Made by a program: the position numbers and the translations under genes. The notes below the pieces were generated by a model. It saw nothing but the letters and a program-made list of their open reading frames with translations. It made no database searches and had not been told where the DNA came from. A stretch of DNA of 64,000 bases from Aegilops tauschii subsp. strangulata. Taxonomy: Eukaryota; Streptophyta; Magnoliopsida; Poales; Poaceae. Shown one piece after another: positions 24,247 through 35,038 of this stretch (the stretch's first letter is position 1; every line of letters begins with the position of its first letter). Location: the NCBI RefSeq assembly GCF_002575655.3, contig NC_053036.3:649471387-649535386 (forward strand), read 5' to 3'.

Positions 24247-24636
24247 CGTCCTCTTGATCTTCAGAAGCTTCCCCCCTTGCAGCATCATTGGGCACATCGT
24301 CTGGTTCCTCTTGATCTTCAGCAGCTTTCCCCGTTGCAGCATCACCGTATTCAGGGGGCACATAGTTGTCATCGTCCTCTTCTTCTTCGCCATCTTCCAT
24401 CATAACCCCTATTTCTCCGTGCCTCGTCCAAACATTATAGTGTGGCATGAAACCCTTGTAAAGCAGGTGGGTGTGAAGGATTTTCCGGTCAGAGTAAGAC
24501 TTCGTATTCCCACATATAGGGCATGGACAACACATAAAACCATTCTGCTTGTTTGCCTCAGCCACTTCGAGAAAATCATGCAAGCCTTAATGTACTCGGA
24601 GGTGTGTCTGTCACCGCACATCCATTGCCGGTTCAA
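24247..24636 (-). pseudogene. CACTA transposase N-terminus (transposase-associated domain)
   Basis: NRQWMCGDRHTSEYI, then FLEVAEANKQNGFMCCPCPICGN, then HLLYKGF and YNVWTRHGE match the N-terminal domain of TNP2-type transposases and align well with the copy at 39952-40170. A frameshift near 24585 separates the first two segments. An acidic stretch follows, and the frame ends in foreign LTR sequence. Confidence 0.75.
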
Positions 24637-24820
24637 CTGCGTGCATTATATATAATTAAGTGTGTCAAAAACCATTACAGAACATCATGAATAGATAATT
24701 AAGTGACCAAATTAATAGAAGTTCATCATCACATTAGAACCAAAGTACATACATAGTTCTCATCTAACAACATATATATAGCTCTCCAGAGCATCTAATT
24801 AATTAAACCATACATTCAAA

Positions 24821-25123
24821 CTATGTAAAACATTTCAATGCGAAAACAAATGCGATCATAATCGCAACCAAGGTAACAATTGATCCAACGACATAATGAT
24901 ACCAAGCCTCGGTATGAATGGCATATTTTCTAATCTTTCTAATCTTCAAGCGCATTGCATCCATCTTGATCTTGTGATCATCGACGACATCCGCAACATG
25001 CAACTCCAATATCATCTTCTCCTCCTCAATTTTTTTTATTTTTTCCTTCAAGTAATTATTTTCTTCTTCAACTAAATTTAACCTCTCGACAATAGGGTCG
25101 GTTAGAATTTCCGGTTCAACCAC
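24821..25123 (-). CDS. Small coiled-coil plus membrane-segment ORF in the CACTA leader
   Basis: A 100-residue frame: residues 10-45 are rich in Glu, Lys and Ile/Leu (coiled-coil-like), and residues 70-96 are hydrophobic (VVGSIVTLVAIMIAFVFAL), like a C-terminal membrane anchor. It lies between promoter region and transposase on the same strand. I recall similar small frames in Triticeae CACTA elements but cannot assign a function. It is not present in the complete element at 39373. It may be an exon rather than a free-standing gene. Confidence 0.4.
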   Translation of the reverse strand: MVEPEILTDPIVERLNLVEEENNYLKEKIKKIEEEKMILELHVADVVDDHKIKMDAMRLKIRKIRKYAIHTEAWYHYVVGSIVTLVAIMIAFVFALKCFT

Positions 25124-26245
25124 CTCCTAGATAAAAAAATCTATGTCACGCTGGTCGCTATATTTGTCATAAACAATAAATGAACCAAATAGTTATGAAA
25201 AGATAATATATACCACATCCGAATCATAGACAGGACGAGGGCCGACGGGGGCGGATACCAAAACCATCGCACTATGTAATAAGAAGGAATAATAAAAGTA
25301 ACAAAATTAGACAAGTAACTATCTAAAGTAAGAATTTTTTCCTTTCAGAAAGAAGATAACAACAAGAGGCTCACCACGGTGGTGCTGGCGACGAGATCGG
25401 CGCGGGCGATCGACGGCGGTGAAGACGGGGACGGGACAGGACGGACCGCTAAACCTAGACAAATCTCGGGGAAAATGGAGCTCGGAGGTCGAGTTTCGAG
25501 AGGACAAAGATTAACTAGTGTGGCTCAGACATTTCATCGAACACCTCATGTGCATAGGAGGTGAGCTAGAGCACCCAAATGCCCTCCCCTCGCCGGCCAG
25601 AAAAAACAGAGCACTCTGGAGTGCTCTGCTGTGGCGATGGGGTATATATAGGGAACTCATTGGTCCCGGTTGGTGGCACCAACCGGGACTAAAGGCCTTT
25701 GGTCCCGGTTGGTGCCACGAACCGGGACCAATGCCCCCTTTAGTCCCGGTTGGTGGCACCAACCGGGACCAAAGGCCTTGTGCTGGAACTGGCGCGGTGC
25801 GGTGGGATGTTTAGTCCCACCTCGCTAGCCGAGAGGCTTCGACAGTGGTTTATAAGCGCAGCTGCGCTGACCACTTCGAGCTCCTCTCAAATGCACGCTT
25901 ACGGGCCTATTCTGTCACTATTTGCCTGTGGGCCTACTGGGCCTTCTGCGGGCCTGAATCCTGGCCCATGGATGGGTTTCTAGTCGTATTCAGGCCGTGG
26001 TGGGCCAGTAGGTGGCATAATTTTTTTCCTCTGTTTTTTTTCTCTTTTGCTTTATTTGTTTTGTTTTGTTTCTACTTACAACAAAAAACTTATTTATTTT
26101 ATTTCTAATTACTTATGTATTTACTTTAATTATTTTATTTTTATTTATTTTACTGCTGCTATTTTTATTTATTTTACTGCTGCTATTTTTACTTAATTTA
26201 TTAAGGTTTATTTATTGTAGTTACTATAGTTTATTTTATTTTATT

Positions 26246-26468
26246 TTATTAAGGTTTACGAGCTGTGGGAGGGACGAGGGGTGGCGACGTGCTGTGGGAC
26301 ACGATGCAGGGGCCGAGGAGGGAATTTAGGGTTAAGTTTTTATACGGGAACGATTAGACGGGCTTTAGCGGGCTTTCACCGGGCTTGTGGGGTTTTACCA
26401 GGTCATCGATGAGAGTTTCCAAAAATGTCATTAGAAATCCGTCATGGATTAACAGGTTTCTTGTAGTG
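26246..26468. mobile_element. Terminal fragment of another CACTA-like element
   Basis: It ends TTTCTTGTAGTG, the complement of CACTACAAGAAA, a common CACTA terminus. Subterminal words such as CCGTCATGGATTAACAGG differ from the TTTAGTCCCGG family next to it, so this is a different element. The matching left end was not found. Confidence 0.5.
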
Positions 26469-26590
26469 ATATGTCGAGCACAATGAGTGGTGATCCTCCG
26501 GCCTCCCACTCGCACGCAGCCGCCGCCACCCTCCCGCTCGCTCGCCGCCGCCGTCGCCACCAGTCCCGGCCATGGCGCCGCCGCTGCCTT

Positions 26591-26648
26591 CGTGCCCCTG
26601 AAGACCTATTCATCTTGCCTGAAGGTGATCCTGTGTCAGATCCTCCAC
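26591..26648 (+). repeat. Copy 1 of a 58-bp direct repeat
   Basis: It matches 27393-27450 with three substitutions. Both copies can be read as PEDLFILPEGD, V, SDP in the same relative frame. The copies are 802 bp apart. Confidence 0.85.
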
Positions 26649-27392
26649 TTAACCCGCTTAACCCGCGTGGACCGGCTCATGGGTCACTGACAGTGGGTCC
26701 CTTGGGCCCACTGGTCAGGTTTGACCAGTCGCCCCCGCCTCCTTCCTCCTCTGGCCGAACAGAGGCGGGGCTCCGGATCAACGCCGGCGAACGACGGCTC
26801 CTCGGGGGGTCCTGAGGGCGGGGATGGATCCGCCAGGCCCGGGCAGTCCTCCCGGTGGTCGAGGAGGTGGCGGGGATGGAGGGAGTCGCCGGCAGCGAGC
26901 TCCGCGGCGGACGGCAGCTTCGGGAGGTTTGGGGCTTTGGCCTACGGTGGTTCCCCGACGCAGCTGAGGGTTTGGGCGGCTCGGCACGGTCGAGGGGAGG
27001 AGGATGGTGGTGCTATACGGACGGGGGGAGGGGGGGCTCTGGTTGCGACTGAATGGACCGGAGGGCGGCGGCGGCTGTACTGGCCGGAGATGGGGAAGAA
27101 GACCCTCCCTGGTCGATTGCCTGCTATGGGGGTGCTAGGTGGGGTGGCTTGAGGTCGCCTGAGGGACTAGACGGACTCGGGGGCTCCTTATATAGGCGGC
27201 CGGAGTCGGTTCCAACGGCGGCCGTGGATAAGAACGGCGAACCGCCGTTCTCTAGCCTGCAGGACGTCGTGGCGGCGACGGGCACTAGTGGACGAGCTCG
27301 CGGATAAGCTTGGACTGCTCCAGAGGCGAGCTGGCGAGCGGTTGTGGCTCAGGCGGCGCCGTCCATGGCAGGGGCCTGCTGTGGCCGGCCGT

Positions 27393-27450
27393 CGTGTCCC
27401 TGAAGACCTATTCATCTTGCCTGAAGGTGATCTTGTGTCAGATCCTGCAC
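27393..27450 (+). repeat. Copy 2 of a 58-bp direct repeat
   Basis: It is the partner of 26591-26648. Sequence conservation drops sharply on both sides, so this is not a long tandem duplication. Confidence 0.85.
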
Positions 27451-28140
27451 GATACCTCATCACTACAACACGTCGGCGGCGGTGTATGAGGCGTCCATGG
27501 CCCTGGTGGGGCCTTCAAGGGAGGACGCATGATCTTCAAGGGAGGACAGGCCATCAGATTCATCCACTTGGTAGCGTCTTTGTTTATTCAGGTTTGACGA
27601 TTCATCTTTTCATTATCTAGTCTCTCAGGGATGTCAAACGTACCCTCAACAACTAACGTCAGCATTTATTTTGTTCTGTAGTGAACCCCCTCGATGAATG
27701 CATGTCTGTTGCCGTGGCTAGAGAAAATTCTACATATCCACATCCTGATAACCAACAAGATAAGTAGCAACTTTGATATGGAGGTATTTTCCTTCACTGC
27801 GTGCTTTTTCTTTGTGCCCTTTACTGTACTGTAGTACAATTTGCTAAATTGCATTGAGAGAATAGGACGGCACAACAAGCTAGGGCTTCAAGAACACCAA
27901 CCAAATTCCTTTTTTTTGGGATCAACCAACCAAATTGTTGTAATAGCACGATCCGCAAGACCTAGAAGGGATCTACACATGACATCGGTGGCTTCTCCTC
28001 CGCCTGCTATTTGCCGCTTTGACACTGTTGACAGATCCGAGTTCCGCCTGCTAGGCTCGAATGGTAGATATTACGGGCAACTGTATGTGAATCCCACTCC
28101 AAGGGATCACCCTTCTCTATCCCAGATATGGCGGTTATGG

Positions 28141-28725
28141 AGTTGATGGCTCGTGTTTTTTTTTCTCTATTGCTTTATTTTTTTTTTGTTTCTACTTACA
28201 AAAAAAAACTTATTTATTTTATTTTATTAAGGTTTATTTATTTTATAAATATAAAAAAATGAACATAGATGCGCTTATAGAGAAAATTCAACCTAAATTC
28301 ATAATAAATTTCTATGAAATTTACTATGAATTTAGGTCAAATTCCCTGTATAAGGGCATCTATTTTCACTTTAAGAGAAGCTCAACAAGGCAGAGAGGGA
28401 CGACCTTATAAACTGATGTGAGCGCCCTTCGGTTGGCGAGGTGGGACTAAACACTGGCCGCAACTAGGACCGGGCCTTTAGTCCCGGTTTGTGGTAGGAA
28501 CCGGGACTAAAGGGTGGTGGGCCAGGAGCGTGGCCCATTGGTCGCAGTTTGTCCCACCAACCGGGACCAAAGGGTCCGGACGAACCGGGACCAATGCCCC
28601 CACGAGGCCCGGCAGGTCCCTGGCCGCACGAACCGGGACCAATGCTCACATTAGTCCCGGTTCGTGACTGAACCGGGGCTAATGTGAAAACTGTCCTGTG
28701 ACCTAAGCCCTGTTTTCTACTAGTG
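28141..28725. mobile_element. CACTA terminal region with subterminal array and right end
   Basis: Several inverted TTTAGTCCCGGTT and AACCGGGACTAAA motifs lie between 28470 and 28680. The end TTTTCTACTAGTG (28713-28725) is the complement of CACTAGTAGAAAA and is essentially the terminus of the complete element at 39373-49667. Confidence 0.75.
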
Positions 28726-28728
28726 CAT

Positions 28729-29266
28729 AGTGATAGCACTTCTCGCGTATATCATTGTTGAGATGGATGACGTTGTAGTTGCAAGTATTCGAGACTTGCA
28801 TGTATCGCTATTTTCGAGATGATGACGAGAGACCACTTTGTGTCGGATGATGATTATGATGAGACTATTTGTATGTATATGCTATGGTTACATTTGTGGT
28901 CTCGCAGCCATTTGTACGTGTATGATGATGACATTTGTATGCGCTAAAGATTCTTGTATAAAGCATGTGCAAATACAAAACAAATATGCAGAAAAAAAAT
29001 CAAAACTAATAAAATTAGCAGTAGCGAGTGGAGTAAAGTTAGCAGCAACGTGCCACTAGCAGTAGCACGGCCCAATAAAGTGCGCTAGAGCTATTAGCAG
29101 TAGCGAGCTTTCGTACTGCTCGCTGCTACTACGCTTGGATAGCAGTAGCGCGGGCAAACACGCGCTGCTGCTACAGGTTAGCTGTAGCGCCGTATCAGTA
29201 GCACGGGACCCCGCGCTACTGCTATACCTAGAACCTGCGCTGCTACTAGGCTTTTCCCTAGTAGTG
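28729..29266. mobile_element. Terminal fragment of a second CACTA family
   Basis: The subterminal repeat is TAGCAGTAGCGCG in both orientations (29015-29230). The end is AGGCTTTTCCCTAGTAGTG at 29248-29266, the complement of CACTACTAGGGAAAAGCC. This differs from the TTTAGTCCCGG family. The left part (28740-28950) is A/T-rich, like a region behind a transposase gene. The CACTA end at 28725 abuts it, consistent with nesting. Confidence 0.65.
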
Positions 29267-29267
29267 G

Positions 29268-30135
29268 CAGTTCGGCGATCACGATGCCATAGTTCGGCGC
29301 GCAAAAAAAGAAAGGACTCGACGCATCAAATGGCGATGTCGGTCGCAGGAGTCGGCGGGCGCGGGCTGTGCGGCGTCAGCGTGGCTTCTTCGGGCGCCGG
29401 CGCGGCTTCCGCGCTGCTGGGCGTCGTGGAGGCATGTTGTGGTTGAACCCACCATGCGCGTCACAGTGGGCGTAGCCCGGCGACGGCGTGCAACCTCAGG
29501 GTTGTGGCGACGACGAGAAGCCGGCCGGAGACCCGACGCTCAGTTGGCTCCAGGGCGTGTACGGGCCGTGGCCGCCGGGTGGATTCATCATCCCTGCGCG
29601 AGCCGCATCGACTTGTCCCGGGCCTTCTTAGCGTTGGCCCTGTTCCACCAGTCGGTGGTGACAGCCTCCCGGTGCTGAACTTCCGCCCTCCAGTCGGCGC
29701 TAGACATGCCCGGGGGCTTGGACGGCGGCGCCCTCTGCTTCCGTTGCTTCGGCTGGGCGATGGCGGCGGTGGCGTCCGTCGCGGCGCGGGGGACCACGTA
29801 CTTCTTCGGCGGCATGGCGGTCCACTGGGAGGGGAGGAGGAGGAGATTGGCGGGAGGAATGGAGAATGAGAGGGAAGCCGGGGGGAAAGCGGGAAGAAAC
29901 GGTGGGAAAAGGCCCTCCAATCGCCGACAGAGCGGCCCCACGCACCTTTTCGCTTCTGCCTGCGCCCCGACGACCCCCGGGCGCTTGGGTTCGGCTCGGG
30001 TGAGCCGGCTATTATTTTGGCCCAAACCGGTGCTAAATGAGATTCTGGGGCGCGACTGGGCCGATTTTCGTCCGCCGGCGCTAAAAAGTCGCATGGGGAA
30101 CCTCTTGGGAACGCGTCTGGAGATGCTCTTAGGAG
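29268..30135 (-). mobile_element. PIF/Harbinger-type element fragment
   Basis: It ends near 30131 with GGAGATGCTCTTAG, the complement of CTAAGAGCATCTCC, a very common Harbinger-like end in grasses. It contains the first ORF typical of such elements in grasses. The transposase and the other end are missing; the left border is the CACTA end at 29266. Confidence 0.5.
29588..29815 (-). pseudogene. PIF/Harbinger-like first ORF, N-terminal exon
   Basis: The 75-residue frame begins MPPKKYVVPRAATDATAA and continues with a basic, proline-containing stretch and a segment reading SSADWRAEVQHREAVTT. Short N-termini like this precede the Myb-like or NAM-associated ORF of grass Harbinger elements, as far as I recall. 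The start is placed at 29815 because the sequence upstream is terminal repeat. The downstream part is missing. Confidence 0.4.
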
Positions 30136-30169
30136 GGCGGCCCACCTTGGGGAATTGGATTCGGCGGGT

Positions 30170-31080
30170 TGCAGCCGGTGAGCAGACGAGGATCACGCTT
30201 GATTTATTTGTTTTGCGGAGCAGTGCGATACTAATTAAGACTTTTTTTAGATGGATACTAATTAAGACTTGGTCATACACGCAGTAGAGAGATGAAATAT
30301 TTTGGCGTGTTTTTAATCCTATTGGGACAGGAGCTTGGATATGTACGAACCTTTCTTTTGGCATGCAGTTTCATTGCAGGCCAAATTTGGTTGCCGGCGT
30401 TGCCGTCCAACCTCGACGCATGCATTATTATACCAATCGTTTCATGCTAATTGGTGTCAGCTGTCAGTTTTAAATTGCGACGAGCATACATCGGTCCTGT
30501 CAATTATTGTCGCACTCGACACAACTACTTGCAGGTGTCAGCCACTATGTATGTCTTTTTGCACGACAACAACCACCCCAGATGTACGTAGTAGTTGTTT
30601 AGTTCGATGCAATTTGAACGATCGTGTACTAGGGATAGGCTGTACAGCGCTGGCTTATCATTCTTAAAACTGGATTTATACCTTTATTTTTATATACAAG
30701 GCCACAAACTCAGATTACAAGTATCAATGTAAAACTTAATGTCAGCTTTGCAAGTCAGTTTTTTTTTTCATTTTGTGGAATCATTAATACGCCGCATGCA
30801 CGTAAGGAAACTGAGTGGAGGAAGTATTAAACAGGTTACTAGTATGAGAAAATATTATTAATCTTGCCTCAATTATTGTTGGTGGCTTGTATAGATACAA
30901 AATGTATACTTCACAGTGGCCTTGTATATAAGTAAATAGAGGGAGTATTCACCTACATGAATACACAAAATAGAGCATTTCATTCAATGGGAGAAAAGGA
31001 AGTGTCATTTGCAACCATCAACGAGGGCTCTTGAGATAAGATGATCGGCCAAAACAACTTTTAGCCAAGTATTTCCTGCA
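30170..31080 (+). repeat. Duplicated noncoding block, copy B (with MITE)
   Basis: It is collinear with 15401-16110. The match resumes cleanly after the MITE at 30681-30945: copy A reads GGTTTAACCATATTCACG where copy B has GGATTTA, MITE, TATTCACC. It lies about 1.3 kb beyond the 3' end of the NLR-like gene at 32410, so it may have been duplicated together with an NLR locus. Confidence 0.75.
30681..30945. mobile_element. Stowaway-type MITE (265 bp)
   Basis: It is flanked by TA on both sides (30679-30680, 30946-30947). The inner terminal repeats TATATACAAGGCCAC and GTGGCCTTGTATATA are perfectly inverted, and the right end is GAGGGAG. Its absence from copy A of the duplicated block confirms the borders. 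Confidence 0.85.
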
Positions 31081-32409
31081 TTTTCCGTGTCTTCATATAG
31101 CGTGTCATACCAAGCCTTTGTACCGCTTCTCCAATTTCTGTTCGGTCATTTCTGCCCATGCAGTATTTTTTTTTCCTTCGAAAAGATGTGTGCAGATGCA
31201 TGACCAGATGTATTTTTTACTTCTGATATTCTTTGTAATACCTTGAAAGTTTTCCTTGATAAAAAAAGATGCATGACCCTTGTCGTGCTTTGTTTATTAG
31301 GCAACTAACACACAAGTTTGCCTTATTTGTACGTATCTCCTAATGGCTCTGCATAAAGTAAAAAGACATCATACAAGATACCCAAGTCTTGATACCCCCA
31401 GCCCATTTTTTGGATTGTGCATTGTCATTTTATGCCCCATTATTACTACTAGTAAGTTACACATATGCCTCGCACGTGAGAGTTTAGACACCAAAATACG
31501 ACCAAATATTGTCATAACATCTTATAATAGGCTAATGTGTATATTTAGAGTCACATTTGCATCAAGTGTAGGATGTAGATTTGATTCCTATCATTCATCT
31601 CATTGACAATCAAATTATAGCAATAGAACATCCGATGACTTTGTGATATATGCTACACAAAACTCAAGTTAAATGTATAAAAATAGCTAGGTACTCCATC
31701 TAGAAAGACAAATGGACTTTAGGAAGATTTTGCCTTTGCCTAGAACCAGATATAATAATTATAAGGTAAAAAAAGCTATTTTTGAAGGAAAAAAACTTGT
31801 GAAGTTAAAGTATGAAAGATTTTAGAACAAATGAGAAGTGTTTGTGTTTCGTGCATATTATGCATCGTCTATAAAACTAAAAAGATTGGCAATTCTTTTA
31901 GTATAGAAAATTTAAAGAATTAAAGTATGGAAGAGTCTAGAACAAATAAAAAGTCTCTTTGTTTTGAGGTTTGTGCATATTAAGCATGGTGCTTATGAGC
32001 AGGCATGGAATTTTCTAGAAAGTTCTAACGCCCAAAATGCGGTCCTAGCCTCGCGGGCGTAATATAGGGTGGGAGTGAGACGATACTACTAACTCCCAAC
32101 TCTCCCTTTAGGAGTAGAGATATTAAAATGTACAATAAGAGGATCGATTCATCTCTCGTAAACATTTAAAGGATACAACAATCCGATGCACACGAGTAAC
32201 TTGGAAATGTTAAATTGAATATGTGGTAATTAATCCTTATTATAATAAAAAACATCACACAACGAAAGAACTGAAGATGGATCCAGCTAATTAAGTTATT
32301 TCGTGGATCCAAGCAGCAAACTGGAAGGTGGCTCCATTGTGGATTTGCACTGCAAAGAATACTTCAAGTGAAGACGAAAGTGGGGTGACCGTGTTTGATT
32401 AAGTCTGCA
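31081..32409. other. Intergenic region downstream of the NLR-like gene
   Basis: A/T-rich sequence with no ORF of note and no recognised transposon ends. The part next to 32409 is presumably the 3' UTR and terminator region of the minus-strand gene. Confidence 0.4.
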
Positions 32410-34560
32410 TTATAAGAGATATTCGAGGAACAAAACTTTGGGCGTATTAGGATGGCCATCCGCAATTTGTAGCAGTTCATCTTTTGTGGTATCGTCTACT
32501 TGATGATGGAGCGCGACTTCCTGGAGTTTTGCCATGCGTGTGATTTCGATGAGGGGATTATGAGGAATACCGTGCAGATCTTGGCAGAGGATATGAAGTG
32601 ACACAAGATTAGGCAGCGGGCGAGCTGCGATTGCTACTTCCAGCCTTTGCTTGCACACGACGCATATCCGCTCAATGGCTTTGAGGTGCTCAGCTTCAGA
32701 CAGTACGTCGAGGCGCCCAAGGTTATCTTCAATAAGCTTCAGATATTTCAGTCCTCTCACCCTGCTCAGCCCGGCTCGAATAACCTCCCAGGTCAGCCCA
32801 GTGGACCAAAGGCACAGCTCCTCGATAGCACTAAGTCCTGCAACAAACGGAGGGAATTGGGGCAGGTTGCCGCGCAGCTTGAGCGAGGCGAGTATGCCTG
32901 CAACTTGGCTGATATTATTCACGTACTCTCCCGAGCATTCTTCGAATTCAATGGACAGGGACCGATTAAGATCAGGCTGAGTGACACCAGCACCAATGAA
33001 TTCCGTAATGGATTTTGAAAGAACTTTGACGTTCCTTTCGCTAGCGTCGGATTCGAACCATATCTTCACCTTCCGCAAGTGCTTCATAAGATTCAACAGT
33101 TGTGGAAATCCTAGTCTCTCATTGGTGACAAATCCTGCCAGCGTCTCCAGCCTACTCTTACGTTTCAGGAACTCTTGTAGACCTGATGTTAGTAACCATC
33201 CCGGAGTGAAGGTATCTTTTTTGGAAAGCTGGAACCTCCCGAAGAGGTGCTTCAATTTGGGCAGCAGGAGGACTTCTTTGAACACCGTCACAGTTTGGCT
33301 TCCACTCAGGTCGAGTGTCTCTAACTGATCCAGGTGCTTGATTGAGCTATTAATCTCAGCAATGCTACCCAAATTGATGCTCAGATATTTGATGAGCACC
33401 TGGCCCCAGATATCTCTGAGATGTTCTTCGCTCAGGTGAGCACATTCTTTCAGATCCAACACCCGCAGCACTTGATACCTGGCAAAATCTAAAACGTCTT
33501 CATAACTGGCGAGATTCACCTCACCTGCAGGGAATACCGCCAGGGTCCGGAGACGAGACAGATCCTGAGGCAAATTCAGTTGCACGTTTGCAGAAGGATG
33601 CACAGATAGCCTGCGGCCGACTTGGGCCTGCAATGATTTCCCCTGCGATGGTTGGGCCGCGCCATCACAGAACAATACGAAATTCTCTGATACCGACTGT
33701 TGGGAGATGTACCGGAACGTCTCGTCGGTAGGTTGGCATCTCCTCACCTCCCCATTGTTGCTTCTCTGGATGGAACTGAAGATACTCGAGTTGGTGAGAA
33801 TTTTCATATTTTTTACTGCGAGCTGTTCTCCTTGTACTAGTCCTTCGGCCAGCCATCTCCTTGCTAGGGGCTTAGTCCTGACTTGATGATTACGAGGGAA
33901 CAAGCACAAGTATAGCAAGCAGTTGGGGTTATAATCACCGAGATTCTGAAGCTCTGCTGGGACATCAGCAGCCCTTTGCCCTTGTGCAGTCCTGTCATCC
34001 TCTTCTGCAAGGAAATTAAACTTCTGTATCCTGTTGGTCGTATCAGTCGATATTTCCTTGAGTATGACAATCTCTTTGGCAAAATCCTTGAGGACCATCT
34101 TCTTGGCATCGAAGCGGTCGATGCAGTCTTCGATGTCATATGCCAGCCGCCTCAGTTGTGCAATGAATACTGGACTCAAACAACGGACATGTCTTGATAC
34201 CTTTGCAAAATAATCAAAAAAATTAGATAATGAAAGAACACCTCCCGGCCTCTGTACGTAAAGATTCACACGGCCAACTATTGCAAAGATCACATGTCCC
34301 TAGGTTTGATATAAAGAAAAGGCGAAAGAAAAAAACAACAAACTATAAAAACTTGAATTTTCGAAAGAAAAGAAACTGACATGTTCGCGATTGAGACCAT
34401 GAAGTTCAATGGCAGCTTCGATCGCCTCCAGATCCTCTTTGATGCACCTAACATCAGCTCTAATTTCCGGGACCTTCTTTAAAATATTTTCCATCACCAC
34501 GCAGAGCTTTGATATGACGACGGCAGCTACCGCGCTAAATGTGGCTACACCAAACTCCAT
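32410..34560 (-). CDS. NLR-like protein lacking the NB-ARC core (coiled coil, winged helix, LRR)
   Basis: Two exons: 34560-34381 and 34299-32410, with an 81-bp GT-AG intron in phase 0, giving about 689 residues. The start MEFGVATFSAVAAVV is the usual beginning of an Rx-type coiled coil. The EDVID-like motif YDIEDCIDRF is at about residues 114-123. From about residue 172 the protein continues directly with the winged-helix part (NCLLYLCLFPRN, then RRWLAEGLV). P-loop, kinase-2, RNBS-B and GLPL are all absent, with no stop or frameshift at the junction. The MHD position reads PTDETF. LRRs follow to the end (VLRVLDLKECAHLS, LETLDLSGSQ). Family knowledge says NLRs need NB-ARC for nucleotide switching, so this may be a decoy, a regulator or a clean deletion pseudogene. 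It is head to head with the NLR at 51151. Confidence 0.8.
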
Positions 34561-34774
34561 CGATCTCTCTTCCCTTGGCTCCACAGATCACTCCTCCTCG
34601 CCAGATCTGCATGCATGGCAAATTAAGAGGGGTTAGTGTTGCCTGGAGTTAAAAGGAGGGAGCGGAGGGGCAATACCTTAACCGTAGTGGAGGCGTTGGA
34701 TCCAACTCCATTCAGTATTATTTTTTGTATTTACTCCGATGTATAATTTAAGCTAAGGTAGTGTTACATTAGGA

Positions 34775-35038
34775 TTTCTGAACACAGTACAGACGCCAGC
34801 ACTCATATATACACACATACACTCACCCCTATGAACGCACACACGCACACCCTAACCATATGAGCATCTCCGAGAGACTGAGCCACCATATCATGCTATA
34901 TTTTAGAAAGCCACTGAACGCATGTCGGCGAAAATCCTGAAATAAATCCAAGATAAATGCGAGTATTAGGATTTGAACCCTGGTGGACTAGGAATACCAC
35001 TGTCCACCTAACGATCCAAACCACAAGTTGGTTCACAA
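34775..35038 (-). mobile_element. tRNA-derived SINE
   Basis: On the minus strand it begins with a tRNA-like head, GTTTGGATCGTTAGGTGGAC, and a B-box-like GGGTTCAAATCC. It then has a body ending with CTGTACTGTGTTCAG. It is flanked by TGTTACATTAGGA (34762-34774) and TGTTACACTAGGA (35039-35051), a 13-bp target duplication with one mismatch. I recognise the text as a SINE type common in grasses. It sits about 215 bp upstream of the NLR-like start. Confidence 0.8.

Larger units (their letters stand above)
24247..26245 (-). mobile_element. 5' part of a CACTA transposon (truncated)
   Basis: On the minus strand it holds a subterminal array of inverted GGTCCCGGTTGGTG motifs (about 25660-25780), a TATA-like CCCTATATATACC (about 25638), a leader with a small ORF, and the first transposase exon. 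At 24247 it is cut by an LTR fragment and the rest of the transposase is gone. The A/T-rich stretch 26030-26245 resembles 28160-28250, so the two may be parts of one split element. Confidence 0.65.
26469..28140. other. GC-rich insert with a 58-bp direct repeat, unidentified
   Basis: 26500-27300 is GC-rich and gene-like in composition. On the minus strand it contains GCCTATATAAGGAGCC (about 27195), a TATA-like site. 27500-28140 looks like ordinary intergenic or intron sequence with GTCTCTCAG and TTCTGTAG. No protein domain is recognised. It sits between two halves of CACTA sequence, so it is likely captured or inserted DNA. Confidence 0.35.

Noticed and set aside
34960..35030. tRNA gene on the minus strand
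   Set aside because: The A/B-box-like text is the head of a SINE with target duplication; no acceptor stem or functional cloverleaf can be drawn.
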